Origin: Lepidostoma basale
Taxonomy: Eukaryota > Arthropoda > Insecta > Trichoptera > Lepidostomatidae
DNA: 64,000 nt
Reading direction: 5' to 3'
Assembly (NCBI GenBank): GCA_022606425.2
Contig: JAHDVF020001359.1
Location: forward strand, 310,001 to 374,000
The notes under the pieces were generated by a model. It saw only the letters and a program-made list of their open reading frames with translations, was not told where the DNA came from and ran no database searches. Below, one piece after another: positions 11,383-24,834 of the stretch. The translations under genes and the position numbers were made by a program. The first letter of the stretch is position 1; every line of letters begins with the position of its first letter.

Positions 11383-14300
11383 TCACACGGCGTTTAATTT
11401 AGAGTGGAACTTGTTCATTTTAGCCGATCTCGCGGTGCTGGGCTGCGCGGGTGGGGCCTGGGGGGCGGGCGGGGCGGGGGCGGGGGCGGGGGCGGCGGCT
11501 GCGCTGGCGTTGTTGCCGCCGAAGTTGAAGCTGAGGAGGTTGGTGAAGAAGGCGATGCCCTGCTCCGCAGACTCGTTCACCGCCTGGATTATCTCTTCAG
11601 CGTTGATGCCGTTTGGAGTGTCAGGATCTGGCTTCAGATCACTGCAATCAGAACAAAAACTCAATAACAAATTATGAGATTTTAGAATATTATCAAATAT
11701 GCTGTTAATATTGTAATTGGCACTTCCATCGTTCCGTCGTTTTCAGGGATATTTTTCGTCAGCGACCTTTTTTTATAGCTCATCAGCGACTTCCGGTCAG
11801 TAGTCCTACTACTAACCGGAAGTAGCTGATGAGCTAAAAAAAATGTCGCCACGATAGTGTCACGATTTTCTTTATATATAAATTTGACTCGAAAAAGTAT
11901 GGCCTCTCAACAGCTGCAGCCTTGACTGACCGGCGACAGGAGCGCATGGAAACCCATGGTGGATGGTCTCGAGAAATACGACTAAAAAGAAGAAGGTGGT
12001 GTATGTTTGGGATAGTTATCTGTAAGAGAGATGACCTGTAGTCGGTGGAGTTGTCCCTGCTGGGCTCCATGGTCATGCCGTCCGCCCCGGAGCGGAAGCA
12101 GCCCACGGGGAACTCCAGGGCCGGCTCGCTGAGCAGCGTGGGCTCCAGCTGCACGCAGCCGCGCAGCCCGTCCGCCGTGGGCGCCAGCTCCGTCACCCGC
12201 GCGCACAGCTGCGCCACGCGCGACACCAGGTTCAGGCAGATCGGCTCCGGGTCGGGCCCTGTCATTCAATATACTCATTCAATATACCAGCTATTTCACA
12301 TTATCCTTTAAATGAACGGGAATGTACTGCACCTTTGACTGTTTGGCTGTGAAGTAGACTGTTGCCGTAGGACATGTTGATGGCAAATCCTTCCTCTTGA
12401 GATAAGTATTTCATTCTGACACAACCTGGGAACAGTATACAAATGTATAATAATATAGTCCACGCAATAGAATTATTCAAAAATATTAAAGAAATGTACA
12501 TTTTACAGTTATACATGATATTTAAAAAATATCTTACATTGACCAATTATATACTTTCGTATGAGGCATTTAACCGCCCTACCTTCAGGTAATTTTCTGA
12601 GAAACGTGCAAAAAAAACAAGTTTTTTATTAATGAAATTTAATTATTATAAAATATATATTAATTTTATTTTTTTAAATTTCGATTACGTTACATACTCG
12701 GCCGCACACTTCGTTTGCCCCTTGTAAAACTATGATATTTATAAAGACTTGTACTCAAGTGTTGTTGGCACACGCGCATCCCTAACAGTTTGTACATTTT
12801 AGATACATTAATTTTTCTCAAGCGCGCACGTGATACGGGATAGCGCAGAATGGTACATAACAGTCAAAGCGTATCACGTACGTTCAAATACGTAGGGTGG
12901 TTAATTTGTGGTGCGGCATGAATAAAAATAATTTAAAACACTTTCGTCCTTTTCTTGTACACCACAATATTTTGTTTTATCGAACCAACCTGTTTCGCAT
13001 CCGCCGGAGTTTCGCCAGGGTTACAAAAACAAAGTACCTTAATCAGTTTGTTTTCGGGATGGGTTAGTTCTTGTGACGAACCCTCCACTCCAGCGGGAGG
13101 GAAACCAGTTGGTTCGATAAATAATAATAAAGTGGTGCATAAACAAAGTGCACGAGTGTTTAAAATTATTTCTAATCAATTGTAGTTATCTGGACTACCC
13201 GTGGACGGGTATCGTTACTCACCGGGTCCTCCGAGGTCGATGAAGGTAAGGTTAAAGTCCACGCAGCAGATGCAGGAGGGCCCGTCGCACAGGCAGTTCC
13301 TCTGCCCCCCGGGGGTCCCCCCCGCGCTCTCCTCGCCCTCTGCTCGCACCTGTGCAGGCTCCTTGCCCAGCAGGCCCCACTCCAGCAAGTCTGGAACAAT
13401 GCAGTAACAATTCGCTTATGAGGATTTTTTCTTATTTGGTGTTGGTATCATTGACATATGGAGCGCATTGATGAAGAAAAAATGGTTAAGAATGTATACT
13501 TGAACGATGAGAATGGAGTCGAGGAAGATCGAGAAAAATATGGCATGACCAAATTAATCAAATTTTAAAGATCGGCCATGTTAGATGCCGAACGATTCGT
13601 CGTGCGTGTATGACTCGCTGTATGAATGTGACGGAAGCTAGATAAGTGTCAGGATAGAGTAGTGTGGCGGTCCATTATCTCTGCTTACCTTTTCGGAGAA
13701 GAGGGCGAGATGGTTTGTTTTTGTTGTTAGTGTTATAAAAAAAGTGTTATTATATATTGTGATATTATTTAACCCCTATAGCGCGTCTGGCTAAATTTGC
13801 AGTCCAAAAAAATTGGTTTTGAACTGCGGATGACTACATTTGTAGCTCAAATATTAAAGTATCTTTTAAACCTTTTTACTTTAGTTTCTTAGCAGGCTCG
13901 GGAGGTACGGAGGAAGATGTAGCCAGCAGACTCGACAAGGCAAGGGGAGCTTTCGCTATGCTTCGCCCTGTATGGCGTTCCAGAATCTTTCGAGAAAGTT
14001 CCAAATATTTAGCAGTAGCGTTAAAAGCGTACTGCTGTATGGATGTGAGACATGGAAATCTACCGCGGACGTTATTCGTAAACTCCAGGTGTTTATAAGA
14101 AGGTGCCTTCGCTTAATATTCAAAATCTATTGGCCCAAGCAGTGTCAAATGCCGTTCTCTGGACCATGGCAGGCAAAAAGCCAATTAGAGAACAAGTCGC
14201 TAGACGCAAATGGCTGTGGATCGGTCACAATCTGAGACGGAACCCAGCCTGCATCGTTCAGGGCGCACTAGACTGGTCCCCTATGGGGGGAAAGAGAAAG

Positions 14301-17300
14301 CGAGGCAGATCTAGAGCCACCTGGAGAAGAACCCTGCAGGACGAGATTAAGGCAGCAGGCCTCACTTGGGATGATGTTAGGCATCAGGCATGCGATAGAG
14401 TCGCGTGGGAAGGCTCCTTGAGGCCCTATGCACCACGGAGGTGTGACAGGACAAATAGACGAAAAGAAGACTTTAGTTTCTTACCACCAAATTGTGCGTA
14501 ATATTACGATGAACTGGGACTCTCTGTCTTAGATGTAAATGTAGCCAACCACGGTTTGAGACCATTTTTTTTACTACAAACGAAGCCAGCTACACATTAG
14601 AGATTTAGGCGTTAACTGTAAAAATTCATAATGATGTTTTATTTATTTTATGTGCTATTTTCTCACTTTGAGTTGAAAATTATCAGCTGAAATGATCTTT
14701 CTAGCTTTCGTTTAACAACATTATTCAACTATCATAATAATCGAAAGTGAATACTCGTATTTCGGGCTAATGAATCTTAAGCAAATTTGAAAATTGGTGT
14801 TTCTACATCTCGACCGGGTTCTATTACTTTTGTATAAAATGTAGCAAGATCTATATAAAGTAGCTCGCCATCTACGCAACGGAATTCACAATACATCAAG
14901 TCTGGCCGCGATGGGTACCACCAGCGCAGCGCCAGCGGTGACACTGGTTGTGGCGGGTTGACCCCGATAAGCACCCCTGACTTATCAGTTTTTTGAAATG
15001 CTCGGTACAATGTTAAGTATATCGCGGAGATTTGCATACGGCAAATATGAAAACCGCTCAACTTTCTTTGTATCACGCCGAGAGAGTCTGGGAAGTAGGG
15101 AGGCCGGCCTACTTGCCCCGGGTCGGTTTCCGAGAGCGCGTAATGTAATATCAAAGACGGGAAACTATTATATTTTACAATTCATTCATCCGCCGCATTA
15201 CTAATCCACACAGACATCATCGTGGCTTGGGTCGAGATAATATTGCTTTATGGTCGTTTCTTCAAGGGGCTCATTAGTTTCATATTACAAAAGTGTGTCA
15301 CAAACTTGATATTTCCGCTTGTCATATGGATGCTGTATAAAGGCATTTAATTTCTTAATACGTATTTCTTGGGAGTGAATTAAATATTGGGATACGATAA
15401 TAGAAATTTGTACCATAACTCCATACTTTGCGCCAATTGATTAACCATGGTTTTTTTACACACCTTTATACACTCTCCGTTTCCATTGTTCAAAACACTC
15501 CTGGAAGTCTTCAAGAGTCACGCTGTGCAGCTGCTTTGTCGTTTCACGTTTAATCGTCTACACGTCTTCTCTGTGCCGGCCTCGCATGACCTTTTTACAT
15601 TTCAGGAACAAAAAGAAGTCGCCAGGGGCTAAATTTGGTGAATAGGGAGGGTGATCAATCACAGAAATCGCATTACGGGCCAGAAACTGGCGGATAATCA
15701 GTGGTAAATGTGAAGGCGCATTGTCATGATTTTCTCAACTTCAAATGGTCTGTTTAAATCGTGTGCACAGACGATTTTCCTTAATTTAGTGCATCGAAAA
15801 TTTTCCAAACAGTTCATCGATGATTGGAAAGCATAACAGACCGAACACGTTTAATGTTTTCATTAACACTGGAAGTCGACGGTCTTCCTGAACCTGCATC
15901 GTCCTTGGAGTCATCAAAGCCCTCACTAAAACTCTTGATCCACTAAAAAGGGCAGTTTTCTTCAGTGTCTTAACTCCATAAAGAGCCTTTAACATTTCAT
16001 GAATTTCCCGATAATTTTTCACAAATTTCACCTGAAATTTGATGTTGACTTATTGTTCCATATCTGTTTGTCAATCTCCATTGTCGACAAGAACATAAAA
16101 CACACGCCACAAAAAAAAATTCCGTTCGAGCGGTACGTTTACCTCGGCGGTTTTGTGATTACGGATTCACTTAGTACCTCACCCGGCAACAAAGTAGCCA
16201 GTGCTCTTACGCAAATTTCAACTGAACACCACCCGAGCAACGCAGTTCGCGTATTTTATGGACAGACCTCGTACGTACTAACAAACCAACCATCAAGTAG
16301 TATAGAAAGCGAAGATACAAGTATATCGATAGACACTCCTATCCTATCCTATCTGTCAAACATTCTACATATTCGCACATCTTGTCATGAACTATCGTTA
16401 GTTGCCTCTGAACATGGCTCTCTAGGAGTATTCCATTTGTTTGAAATTATTATAAATGTATCATAAACACTTTCGTTACCCTTTATTTATTTACTAAACC
16501 ACCTATTCATTTGATTAATATTTTCTTCTAGTTCTAGTTCTTTCTGATATTTTTCTATATGTGTACTTTCCTTTCTGATATCAGTGGCGGTACTCCCATA
16601 GAAGCCCAAAAGTCCGGTTTGAAAAACCTCTTCTGGCTTACAGAGGTTCTGCTCTTGTGGCTATTCCTCTTACGCCTGATGGGAAGATTGTTGGAAGGTG
16701 ATTTGATGGGTTTGATTCAAAATTTCTTACGCAAGCCGGGCTTCTGGGCTTCTCATGGGAGTACCGCCATTGTCTGATATCAACGTTTAGTATTTTGTCC
16801 CACATTTTTATCCGCATATTCTTTGGAGAGATCTAATTTCTTCAAGATTTCTCCAATTTTGTTTTCATTCAACCAGCTCCGTGATCCATTTCCGTACATA
16901 AGGGTTGTCATCACTAGTCCATTGTGTGTATATATCATGACTGGTGGGGGTATCGGGGTTTATTTAAGGAAAGTACCAATTAGATTACATCTTAAATAAC
17001 TTGGGATACGGTGGTTGGGGTGCCCCATCATATCAATTTTCCCATTTCCAATTACCATCGACGTACAGACTGCAGAGACGGTTTTTGTATTAAAAGTATA
17101 TTTGCAAACACAAAACTAAGTTCTGATGATTTATTTCAATTAAAAAAAAAACTTAACTTTAATATACGAGTATGTGTTGATTACTAAGCTTCATTATATG
17201 TAATTGTGTCAGATGGTTGGTTTAGTGGCGTTTGGGAGAACAATTCAGACTGAATCTTTAATAATTAGTAATTAAGGTGGATAAAAAATAACTCTAAAGA

Positions 17301-18654
17301 TTCCCAAAACGTTGTTTACATTAATATAAAAAAAAACATTTCCATTACCTAAAAATGTAATTTAATATAAATTCATCCACTATTTTATGACATTCGTGCA
17401 TATTCTGCCGCAAAAAATACGATTTTAATTAACACTGTAATACTCGTACAATACATTCAAATATTTTATTTAGAATCCCCACAAAATAAACTTGGGCACC
17501 AAATCTCAAAGGTATTCGGAACCTTTTCCTAACTTGACGTTAGTACGTATAATCTACTATCACCGTGTCAGTCGACAATTATCGTGCTCAGACATACCTC
17601 ACATCATCCAGTGATAGTACCTTTGTCTGCGAGAAAGTCACGATTTGATTGGTGGCCTTATGTACTATGCCACTGTATATGTTTCCACGGCGACCGCGAC
17701 GTTCGGGAGTAGAGCGGCGGCGGGTCGCAGCCGCAGCCGGCGCCCACATTCTGGGTTCATGACAAATGAAAGTATTTTACAAAATTATTCTCGATCGATC
17801 AGCCGATCTCTTTGTCTAGTCAATTGAAAGTGTAGGTACATTTGCTTAATATAGAATATAATAATGCTTGTCATTAATACTACTTTTGATTGACAATATT
17901 ACCACCTTTTGATTCAATTACATTATCACGTACGTGATACGTGTCACGTATTTTTCTTTTTCTAACCATATAATAGGGTATAAAATAAATTTGGAATTCT
18001 AATAATGTGTGACGTAGCTGTATTTGGAACATACATTGTTAAAACTGTTTTTGAATTCAAGACGCCATACAAAGTTTTAAAAATAAAATGAATGCAATTT
18101 CAAATAATAAAAAAATGAAACTTTTGTGTTTAAACCTCGCCTAAATATCAAAAACATAGTATCTACAGATTAAAACATAAATAATAAATGAAATTACTCG
18201 AATGATGTACTGTGGAAATGAAATAAATGAATGTGTAAATAAATATTAGTTAGTTTTAATTATTTGACGTCGAAGAATGTAGGCAAATGTGTGTCAATGG
18301 ATCCATAAAAGATGATTATCGTAATAAATTAAAGGATATTAAGAATTTAACGAAGGTATGTTAATGAAGAGTGCAAATAAAATTCAAAACGTTTTCCGTT
18401 ACAGAGATGTTTATTTATACAAGATCCAGTTACGAGTCTCGAGTTGAATAGCGAAAAGCACAAATACCATACAATAACAGAGCTCGCCTCGCGGGCATTA
18501 ATTTCACGCTATCTGATGCGAATGCAAAATGTGTCGATCGCTATTAAGGAGGACAGATGAAAGATGTTCCAGAAGTGCACTCACCCACGATGTTGGCGGC
18601 GCTGCAGGAGACCGCCAGGCAGCTCAGCAGCACTCCGAGTTTGTAAACAATCAT
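11383..18654 (-). CDS. DUF4773 secreted cysteine-rich protein, gene A, 5 exons
   Basis: Minus-strand exons 18585-18654, 13223-13390, 12333-12425, 12036-12258 and 11383-11641 join into 270 residues with matching phases (1,1,1,2). Residues 1-19 are a signal peptide (MIVYKLGVLLSCLAVSCSA). The ten-Cys DUF4773 core is complete: Cys56, 58, 63, 65, 66, then 81, 118, 129, 145 and 164. The tail is Ala/Pro-rich (AAAAPAPAPAPPAPQAPPA). Expected to be secreted and disulfide-bonded; the molecular role of DUF4773 is not known. It is the only member on the minus strand. Exon 2 and exon 4 are very GC-rich against AT-rich introns. The donor after exon 4 (GTCATC) is weak. The first intron (about 5.2 kb) holds two transposon relics and a hAT MITE. 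Confidence 0.87.
11745..11865. repeat. near-perfect hairpin with T7/A8 arms
   Basis: Left arm GCGACC-T7-ATAGCTCATCAGCGAC-TTCCGG, short loop near 11800, right arm CCGGAAGTAGCTGATGAGCT-A8-TGTCGCC. Arms of about 45 bases. Lies in intron 4 of gene A. Shares sequence with the hairpin at 6601. Confidence 0.85.
12976..13121. repeat. inverted repeat, possible MITE
   Basis: TTATCGAACCAACCTGTTTC (12977-12996) faces GAAACCAGTTGGTTCGATAA (13101-13120). Between them is moderately GC-rich sequence of no known coding value. It lies in intron 2 of gene A. No target duplication was identified. Confidence 0.6.
13455..13735 (+). repeat. dispersed LINE-tail repeat, copy C
   Basis: The fullest simple copy: it begins TATGGAGCGCATTGATGAAG (RWFGHVERM-like coding relic), passes a decayed RGRPRK-type stretch, and ends with TGTCAGGATAGAGTAGTGTG-GCGGTCC and GAGATGGTTTG before a T/G-rich tail. 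Confidence 0.75.
13880..14501 (+). pseudogene. LINE 3' coding end with frameshifts
   Basis: Reads in three frames as the C-terminal end of a non-LTR endonuclease/reverse transcriptase: SGGTEEDVASRLDKARGAF, then VLLYGCETW, then KWLWIGHNLRR, GGKRKRGRSRATWRRTL and WDDVRHQACDRVAW. Stops and shifts break it, so this is a dead 5'-truncated copy within the first intron of gene A. Confidence 0.8.
14777..15154 (-). other. unassigned 125-codon open frame
   Basis: An open frame with balanced composition (contains PLALRWWYPSRPDLMYCEFR and later ATFYTKVIEPGRDVE) on the minus strand inside the first intron of gene A. I do not recognise it. It sits between two transposon relics, so a transposon origin is likely. 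No splice sites or start context argue for a host gene. Confidence 0.3.
15440..16060 (-). pseudogene. decayed mariner-type transposase
   Basis: Minus-strand fragments in shifting frames: KNYREIHEMLKALYGVKTLKKTA near 16020-15950 (helix-turn-helix start), LPVLMKTLNVF, and near 15640-15590 a FAPGDFFLF-like piece equal to the third-Asp region of mariner enzymes. Many stops. Terminal repeats could not be placed. It is a different family from both mariners near the lipase. Confidence 0.65.
16582..16772. mobile_element. hAT-type MITE (CAGTGGCGGTAC family), copy 1
   Basis: 191 bp. Ends CAGTGGCGGTACTCCCATAG and, reversed, CAATGGCGGTACTCCCATGA. Perfect 8-bp target duplication TCTGATAT at 16574-16581 and 16773-16780. 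Compared with the copy at 27971 it is inverted and lacks about 50 internal bases. Confidence 0.92.
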
Positions 18655-20431
18655 AATTATTGAAATCAATCACAGGTCCTCGTAATTAGCGCGGGCGTGA
18701 CCGGAAACAATCGAGCGATCTTCAGCTCGGACGACAATAACATCGACCGAATGCGGATAGTAAGTGCCGCTAGCTCCAAGTGTGACCGTTTGAGGTGCAG
18801 TCGTCGATCCGACTACAGCAGGATGGCTCGGGAGGTGTGGTGGCACTTGGTATTCGGCGAGGCGGCTGGCCGCGACTTGGCTGCGAGAGAACTGGCGGCC
18901 GGCCGCGAGCGGAGAGGGGCCGCGGCCGGCCGCCGCGCAAGGGATGGGGGGTGACGCATGACGCCTTCGTGTGCTTTTTGCTAAATGCGGTTTCCTGCAG
19001 CTCGGGCAAACACACTCTCGTGGTTCCGTACATCTTTAGATACTATATACTTTACTTTACTAATGATATTTCTTTGTACAAGTTATAGCAATACTATTGA
19101 AAACGTCAGCTTCCTAGAAGTTTGATTATATTTTTAGGGAATTTAAGTTTCGTCTTTTTAAGCCATTACCAAATGTTTTATTAAATGTTTTAAAAATGCA
19201 ATATCTAAAACATTTGATAGCCTTAACAAGGAGAAACACCTCATTCCCATAAATATTAATATATTTAACATTTTAGAAAACACATTTTCATTCCGATTAA
19301 TTACAAATAATTAAAACATGTAGTTTTACAATAAGAAAAATATGTTTCTATTCAATTAATATTTAGCTTTTTTCCACTTGTTCTAATTTGCCAATTCTAA
19401 TTTCCACATTCTTCTGGTATCATCGTCTTATTCAGTTTTATCCAGTACGTTGATGGACCCGGTCGAAACTAAAGGAAAAAGTAGAATAAAACTAAACCAT
19501 TTTAAAGATTCTAAGAAAAAATATGTTTTATGTTAAATAAATACTTTGCTTAATAATACAATTATTATTGTTGCTTGAAAATTTTAAATTAGAATGAGTT
19601 GATTGTGTAATAGAATACAAATAAAAGTTATACTTTGGTGTGATTTATTAACAAATTAAATGTGTTCCCAAATGCAGTTCTAAATTCAAGAATTTGATAT
19701 TTTTAAGAGTATTATACTCCCTTCAATCTGACGTCGAAATGCGTATTATCTGTTAAGTATCGCGGGTATTATTTATGTATACATTTTCTAGTAGGTACAT
19801 GTATTTCACGAGTGCTGTTGCTGAGCATATGGTAATAATCATAAAAAGTGATGGATGTGTTGAGTCTGTTCTGTACACACACGTACATCTCGGGAGAAAG
19901 TGTCCCTGAAGAAACACTTGAGTCATCTAATTTTTCGAAAGCGAAGTCGAAAAGAAAAACAAACAGATGTCGTGATTGTTTCAGGTTTAGAAAAGTGTTT
20001 GAGCGGGTGATGGATTTTTCTTTTAAGTTGGCGCGATACTAATAAATGACGAGTTTGCCCAATATAAACAATGATAGTTGGAGGTATTCAACATTCATCA
20101 CTTTTAAAATGAAAAGTCTTTTCATTATATGTAAAAAATGTATTTTTTTGTTTACTATGATTATATTAATGACTTGGGTGTTTTCAAGTTTAAAAAAAAT
20201 TAAATAAATTTAGGGAATCCCAAAAACGGCGATTTTAATTTCATTAGTAACCAAATTTTGCAACGCATACATAAGTATATTAGCGTTAATAAACCTAGTA
20301 TTTGTAGGTATTTCTAAATATAAATGTTGTTAATTGAAATTTCTTGACCTTGAATCACCCCCCGCCCTCTTTTGAAGTAGTACTCCGGACCACACATCTA
20401 GCCCCCGCATAAATCAATCATCAAACCATTA

Positions 20432-20786
20432 TCAGAAGATGGCAGCAAGCTGCCGAAAGCGGTCGGCGTTGAACAAAAGTGGAAACCCACTAAGTGTATA
20501 ATAATAAAGAAAATTTGAAATAATTAATGTTTTTTATTGACATTTCTTGGTAGAAGTTCATTTTAAATAATGAAAACAAAAACATGTGATACGAAATTTC
20601 TTTATTATTATGTATTTAGGTGCTTCCACTTGTGTTTATGTTCGAACGGTTTTGGCAGCTTGCTGCCATCTTCTGGTTGAACATAAACACAAGTGGAATC
20701 ACCAGAAGATGGCAGCAAGCTGCCGAAACCGGTCGAACATAAACAAAAGTGGAAACACACTAAATACATAATAATAAAGAAATTTT
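20432..20786. repeat. foldback repeat built on GGCAGCAAGCTGCC
   Basis: A half copy (20432-20515) is followed by a full palindrome (20594-20786) whose arms of about 85 bases mirror each other. Each arm contains GGCAGCAAGCTGCC (or its reverse), an internal self-complementary block, plus CCAGAAGAT and a GAACATAAACA-AGTGGAA stretch. The centre repeats the outer AACATAAACACAAGTGG once more, so the folding is nested. Ends are AAATTTCTTTATTATTATG. Confidence 0.8.
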
Positions 20787-22479
20787 GCATAATTTTTTTT
20801 TGTTTTCATTTTTTAAAGAAATTTTGTACGAAATTTGTTTTTTATTTTTCATTATTTAAATAAATTTCCAATAATTTTTCCATAAGACGAAAGTGGAATA
20901 GTTATTATAACTGAACCGTTGTATGTCAAAAGATCCAAGTCCGAATTCATTTCAGAGAGGACTTTTTTTTTCGCTTAGAAAAACATCGACGCTGATACAA
21001 GCAGGAAACCGTGTTATATATAAAGTATATATGTATAAAGTATTAAGAGCTCTGGTTATATTATAAGTAATCAAAACGTATTTAATGTGGAATATGTGAT
21101 AAAATAGTTGCTATTTTATTTTCTATAGCGCATCCTCCTCTGTTTTATTTATTTATCAACTTCCTTGTCATCCATATCAAAGAAATAGCAATGAAAAACA
21201 AAACAGAATTGAATGACTTCCTAATGGTTAAATCTTACACATTTACTCTAATATGGAGTTTTATAGAAGTTTGATGATTATTTTAGGGAGTGGCGTATTA
21301 TACCTTGCTAGAGTTTTATCAAAAGTATTTGTCATGTGTAGAAATTTGGGAAGGCAAAACATATCACCCCTTAAAATATATTAAAACTCAGTGAAAAAAT
21401 AGTTTCCTCAATATTAAATTAATATTTAATATAGGGTTCAACATTAAACTGTTCAGGTGGTAATAATTATTTGATACTTTAATTGAGTGGTAGGGTACAA
21501 TGTGGTATAATAGGAAGACTTACAATAAATGCGGACGGAATTACAATAAAATTTTCATATTTGTGTGAATTCGAAATGAAGGGTAGGCGAGTGCTGGCTC
21601 GTGCGAGCCATTCACCCCTGATGAGTGGTAATAAATCATTATTTTATTTTATGTACGTATTCAGATCTGTAACGCGGGTTCTTATAAACGTGTGTGTTTA
21701 TAGCAACACTGAGAGTATGTCCGGTTAGGTCATTGAACTTCAACAGGGTTACTGGGTCATGACTGGTAGCGGATACGGAGTATGCGCGTCACCTGTACAA
21801 CACAGGCCCTTCGACAAAAGTTCTCTATTGTTTTTAACGATGAGAATAAAAATTAAACAAATTTTGATTAGGTGACTTTTTACTTGATGTGGAATTCGAA
21901 GCAGAATGAACGAGGCTTCGATGATTTGACTCTGAACTGAGAAAACACATTAATAATATTGCTGTTCTCAATTCCTGGGATGGGACGCCGCCAGAGTTGA
22001 TGGTTCCATTGTCCATAGGAGTTTTATACTCCATTTAATCCTCATCAGCAAATACGTTTTGTTCAATTCGAAACAATAAAGACGGACGACGGATGATATC
22101 CCGCTGATGTTTAGAATGTTGGGAATGATCTCGCAACCAGGAGAAATGAACTAGACATTAGTTAACGTGCACGGTAACAAAGTAAGACGATGTTTGGAAA
22201 TTAATTAGAAGCACAGTGGTAATGTCCCGCAGATAATAAAAAAACTTTGAATATCATATTGAATTGATAGGGTGACCGCTAATTACGCATGTTCTCAAAA
22301 CATGATCGCACGGTGTTTCGTGTTTCGAAAAGTGCAGTTTCCATTAAAGAGGTTCTTTACACCACATCTACAAAGATTTAATTGTTTAAATTTAGCCTTA
22401 AATCATATAAAGTTTGGTGGATAAACCGTGTTCTCCAAATATTGTATCCCTCTAAGCTACTATGGCAAGTAAAGCAGAG

Positions 22480-22535
22480 GGTCAAATCAAAACCATCACG
22501 CCATTTCCCCGGAGGGGGTTAAGAAGTAAGACATA
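22480..22535 (-). repeat. dispersed LINE-tail repeat, fragment
   Basis: On the minus strand it reads ACCCCCTCCGGGGAAATGGC-GTGATGG, the same 3' words seen in copies B, C and H. Confidence 0.6.
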
Positions 22536-22599
22536 TATGAATTTAATAATAATAATCACGGTCTTAAGTTTTTGAGGCTAGCCATAAACCGATGTTGAC

Positions 22600-22800
22600 C
22601 TTCGTGGCAGAGTGGTTAGAGCTCTGACTTCCATACCGAAGGTCCCGGGTTCAATTTCCGGCGATGGCAGTGGGATTATCACACTGTCTTTAGTCTGGTG
22701 TAGAATTCACGTGACAATAAAATGGCGATAGATTGGCTACCTATCACATGTAATGAGAATCAATATAATAGCTAAAATAAATTGTATAGAGTAATTGGGT
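22600..22800 (+). repeat. tRNA-derived SINE with A and B boxes
   Basis: The head has an A box (TGGCAGAGTGG at 22605) and a B box (GGGTTCAATTTCC at 22647), the polymerase III promoter of a tRNA. The anticodon arm and acceptor stem do not fold as a true tRNA, and the head runs into a tail (GATGGCAGTGGGATTATCAC, then CTGGTGTAGAATTCACGTGAC) shared with the copy at 6930. It ends in A/T-rich sequence. Confidence 0.82.
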
Positions 22801-24834
22801 TCAAACGACCTGGTCCCCAAATGTACGAAATAGTTAATTTGTCTTAAAGCGATACCAATTTTTACAAATTAAAGTCTTTCATGTTTAACCAAATTCACGA
22901 CATTCCACATTTTTAAAATTAGATTCAATTATTTTTTTATCTTCGGTACATCAGTCGAATACGTATCATCTGGTTTTCATGTAAATTAGCAATTACTACT
23001 AATTGACATAAAACCAGGTTGAAATCGAGGAATAATATGGCATGATGGGGTATCCTTCAGGGGGGTACGGCGCTCTTTATGTGTGATTTGGAGCAATCCA
23101 TGCTGCGCATAACGGAGTGCCTTTGCTGCCCTGTGACACGCACGGAGGAAGGTCTGGTCCGGCGTCCGGCAGTACGGTGCAGCTGACGAACTTCTGGACA
23201 GACGATACTTGACCGACTTGCCATCGACCCGACAAAAGAGAAGACGTAAATTAGCCTTTATATCGAAATATTTTTACTTTCTGATAGTTATTAATTTATG
23301 AAAATTGAGTAAATTCCATATCTCTCATTTAAATATTTTTATTAATGTGTGTCAAAAGTTACCCGTGAATTCCGCATCCTCAATCTTGTAATTTATGATA
23401 GAAATTAAATACTTATTCCATATTGGTAGGTATCAATAAATAATGTATCGTGCACCATATTCCATAGTGTCTCTGCGGAGAACGTGAAATCATTTGAATA
23501 TTCCGTTGTCTAAAGGAGCACGCCACACTTTCTTCTAGAGCGGTGGCAGGGCCTGTGTCCTGTTTTAATTTTGATCGAAAGTATATTGAGATGGTGCAAA
23601 TACATTTTATATTGGAAATATTTTTAACAGATTATATATGTTGTCTTATATTCAAATGATTCTCCATTTTTATCATCACCATCCTAACTAAATCATAAAA
23701 TGTAACGAAATTAATCGATTTGTTTTGGATGTATACAAATACTGGTTTTTTACCCATTGCGGGTTAATCATTTTTATATACAAGTTATTATCATGTATAC
23801 AAGTTCCAAAATTTTTTCAGACGTGGTGTCGTAAGAAGGGCGGAATGGGGAATGTTGTTAACATGAAGTGATCGCTTTACCCAATCATTGACAGGTCATA
23901 AGTCCTGTAAACGCCTCGACTACCATATTCTGTTTCCAAAAAAAAAAAAAATGTACATCTTCGGCTCTATTGAAATTAATCGAAATAATTTTTTTTATGA
24001 AATTGTACTAATCTAGCTAATCATCGGCTTAAGATGATTAATCCTTAATTTACATACATTTTTAATTATCATACTCGAATAACGCAAGCCTTGGGTGGTT
24101 TTGACTGTAGTAGAGACTACAGGATATATTCGGTGTCCTGTTTGTGCGCTGAAATGTTGGAGTATTTGAAATACAATTTGTGTTATCTAATGCCGTAGCT
24201 CCGCCCTTGCTCGCGTCGTCTGAATTCGTGAGATGGAGCCAGCGGCGGCCGGTGCGGTGGGACGATCGCTTTCACTCGGACGCATATTTCCGCGGCTTCG
24301 AGCCTCGAGGATGTTGAACCATTTGCTTAGCCGACATTCCGGCACAGATCCGGTACGCCAAAATTATTATTAACCGAATTAACACGTACGTATCGCCTCT
24401 TTTACTTTTCTATAGCCACAGTTCTGTATACCAGGCAACTACACATTGCGGCATTGCACACCTAATAACAACTCACTGACGTCTTATTGAATTTGAATTC
24501 GGGATTATCAAAGGCAGTTAAATGGTATCGGTTGCAATAGAAGCCAATCAGGTTAGATTACACCTGTCCATACATAAGTAAAAAATTTCATTGATATGGA
24601 ATCATATTATAATATATGACAATGAAACAAATTCAAACAAAAATATTTCTAAAAAAACTTCTGAGTTTTAGAGCGTGTTATTAAAAAGGAGTGGAGTGGA
24701 GCGCTTCGGGTGTTAAAAGAAAAAAACTTTTCAACAAACTTCTTCATGAAATTCATTTAAAAAAATCCATCTAGATAGTAACCCAGAAACATTAATGAAA
24801 GCATGTTTGTATATTAAGGCTACATGCTGTATAA

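Larger units (their letters stand above)
18655..24834. other. gene-free region upstream of DUF4773 gene A
   Basis: No supportable coding exon. GC-richer blocks at 18700-18960 (likely promoter side of gene A) and 24180-24360 stand out from AT-rich sequence. It holds a foldback repeat (20432-20786), a reversed LINE-tail piece (22480-22535) and a SINE (22600-22800). An unassigned GC-moderate block at 23040-23230 shows no frame. Confidence 0.5.

Noticed and set aside
11404..11677. Gly/Ala-rich open frames on the plus strand
   Set aside because: Antisense of the Ala/Pro tail of gene A, whose minus-strand frame joins the core in phase.
22600..22675. Possible tRNA gene
   Set aside because: A and B boxes are present, but the acceptor ends do not pair and the tail is shared with another copy at 6930, so it is a SINE.
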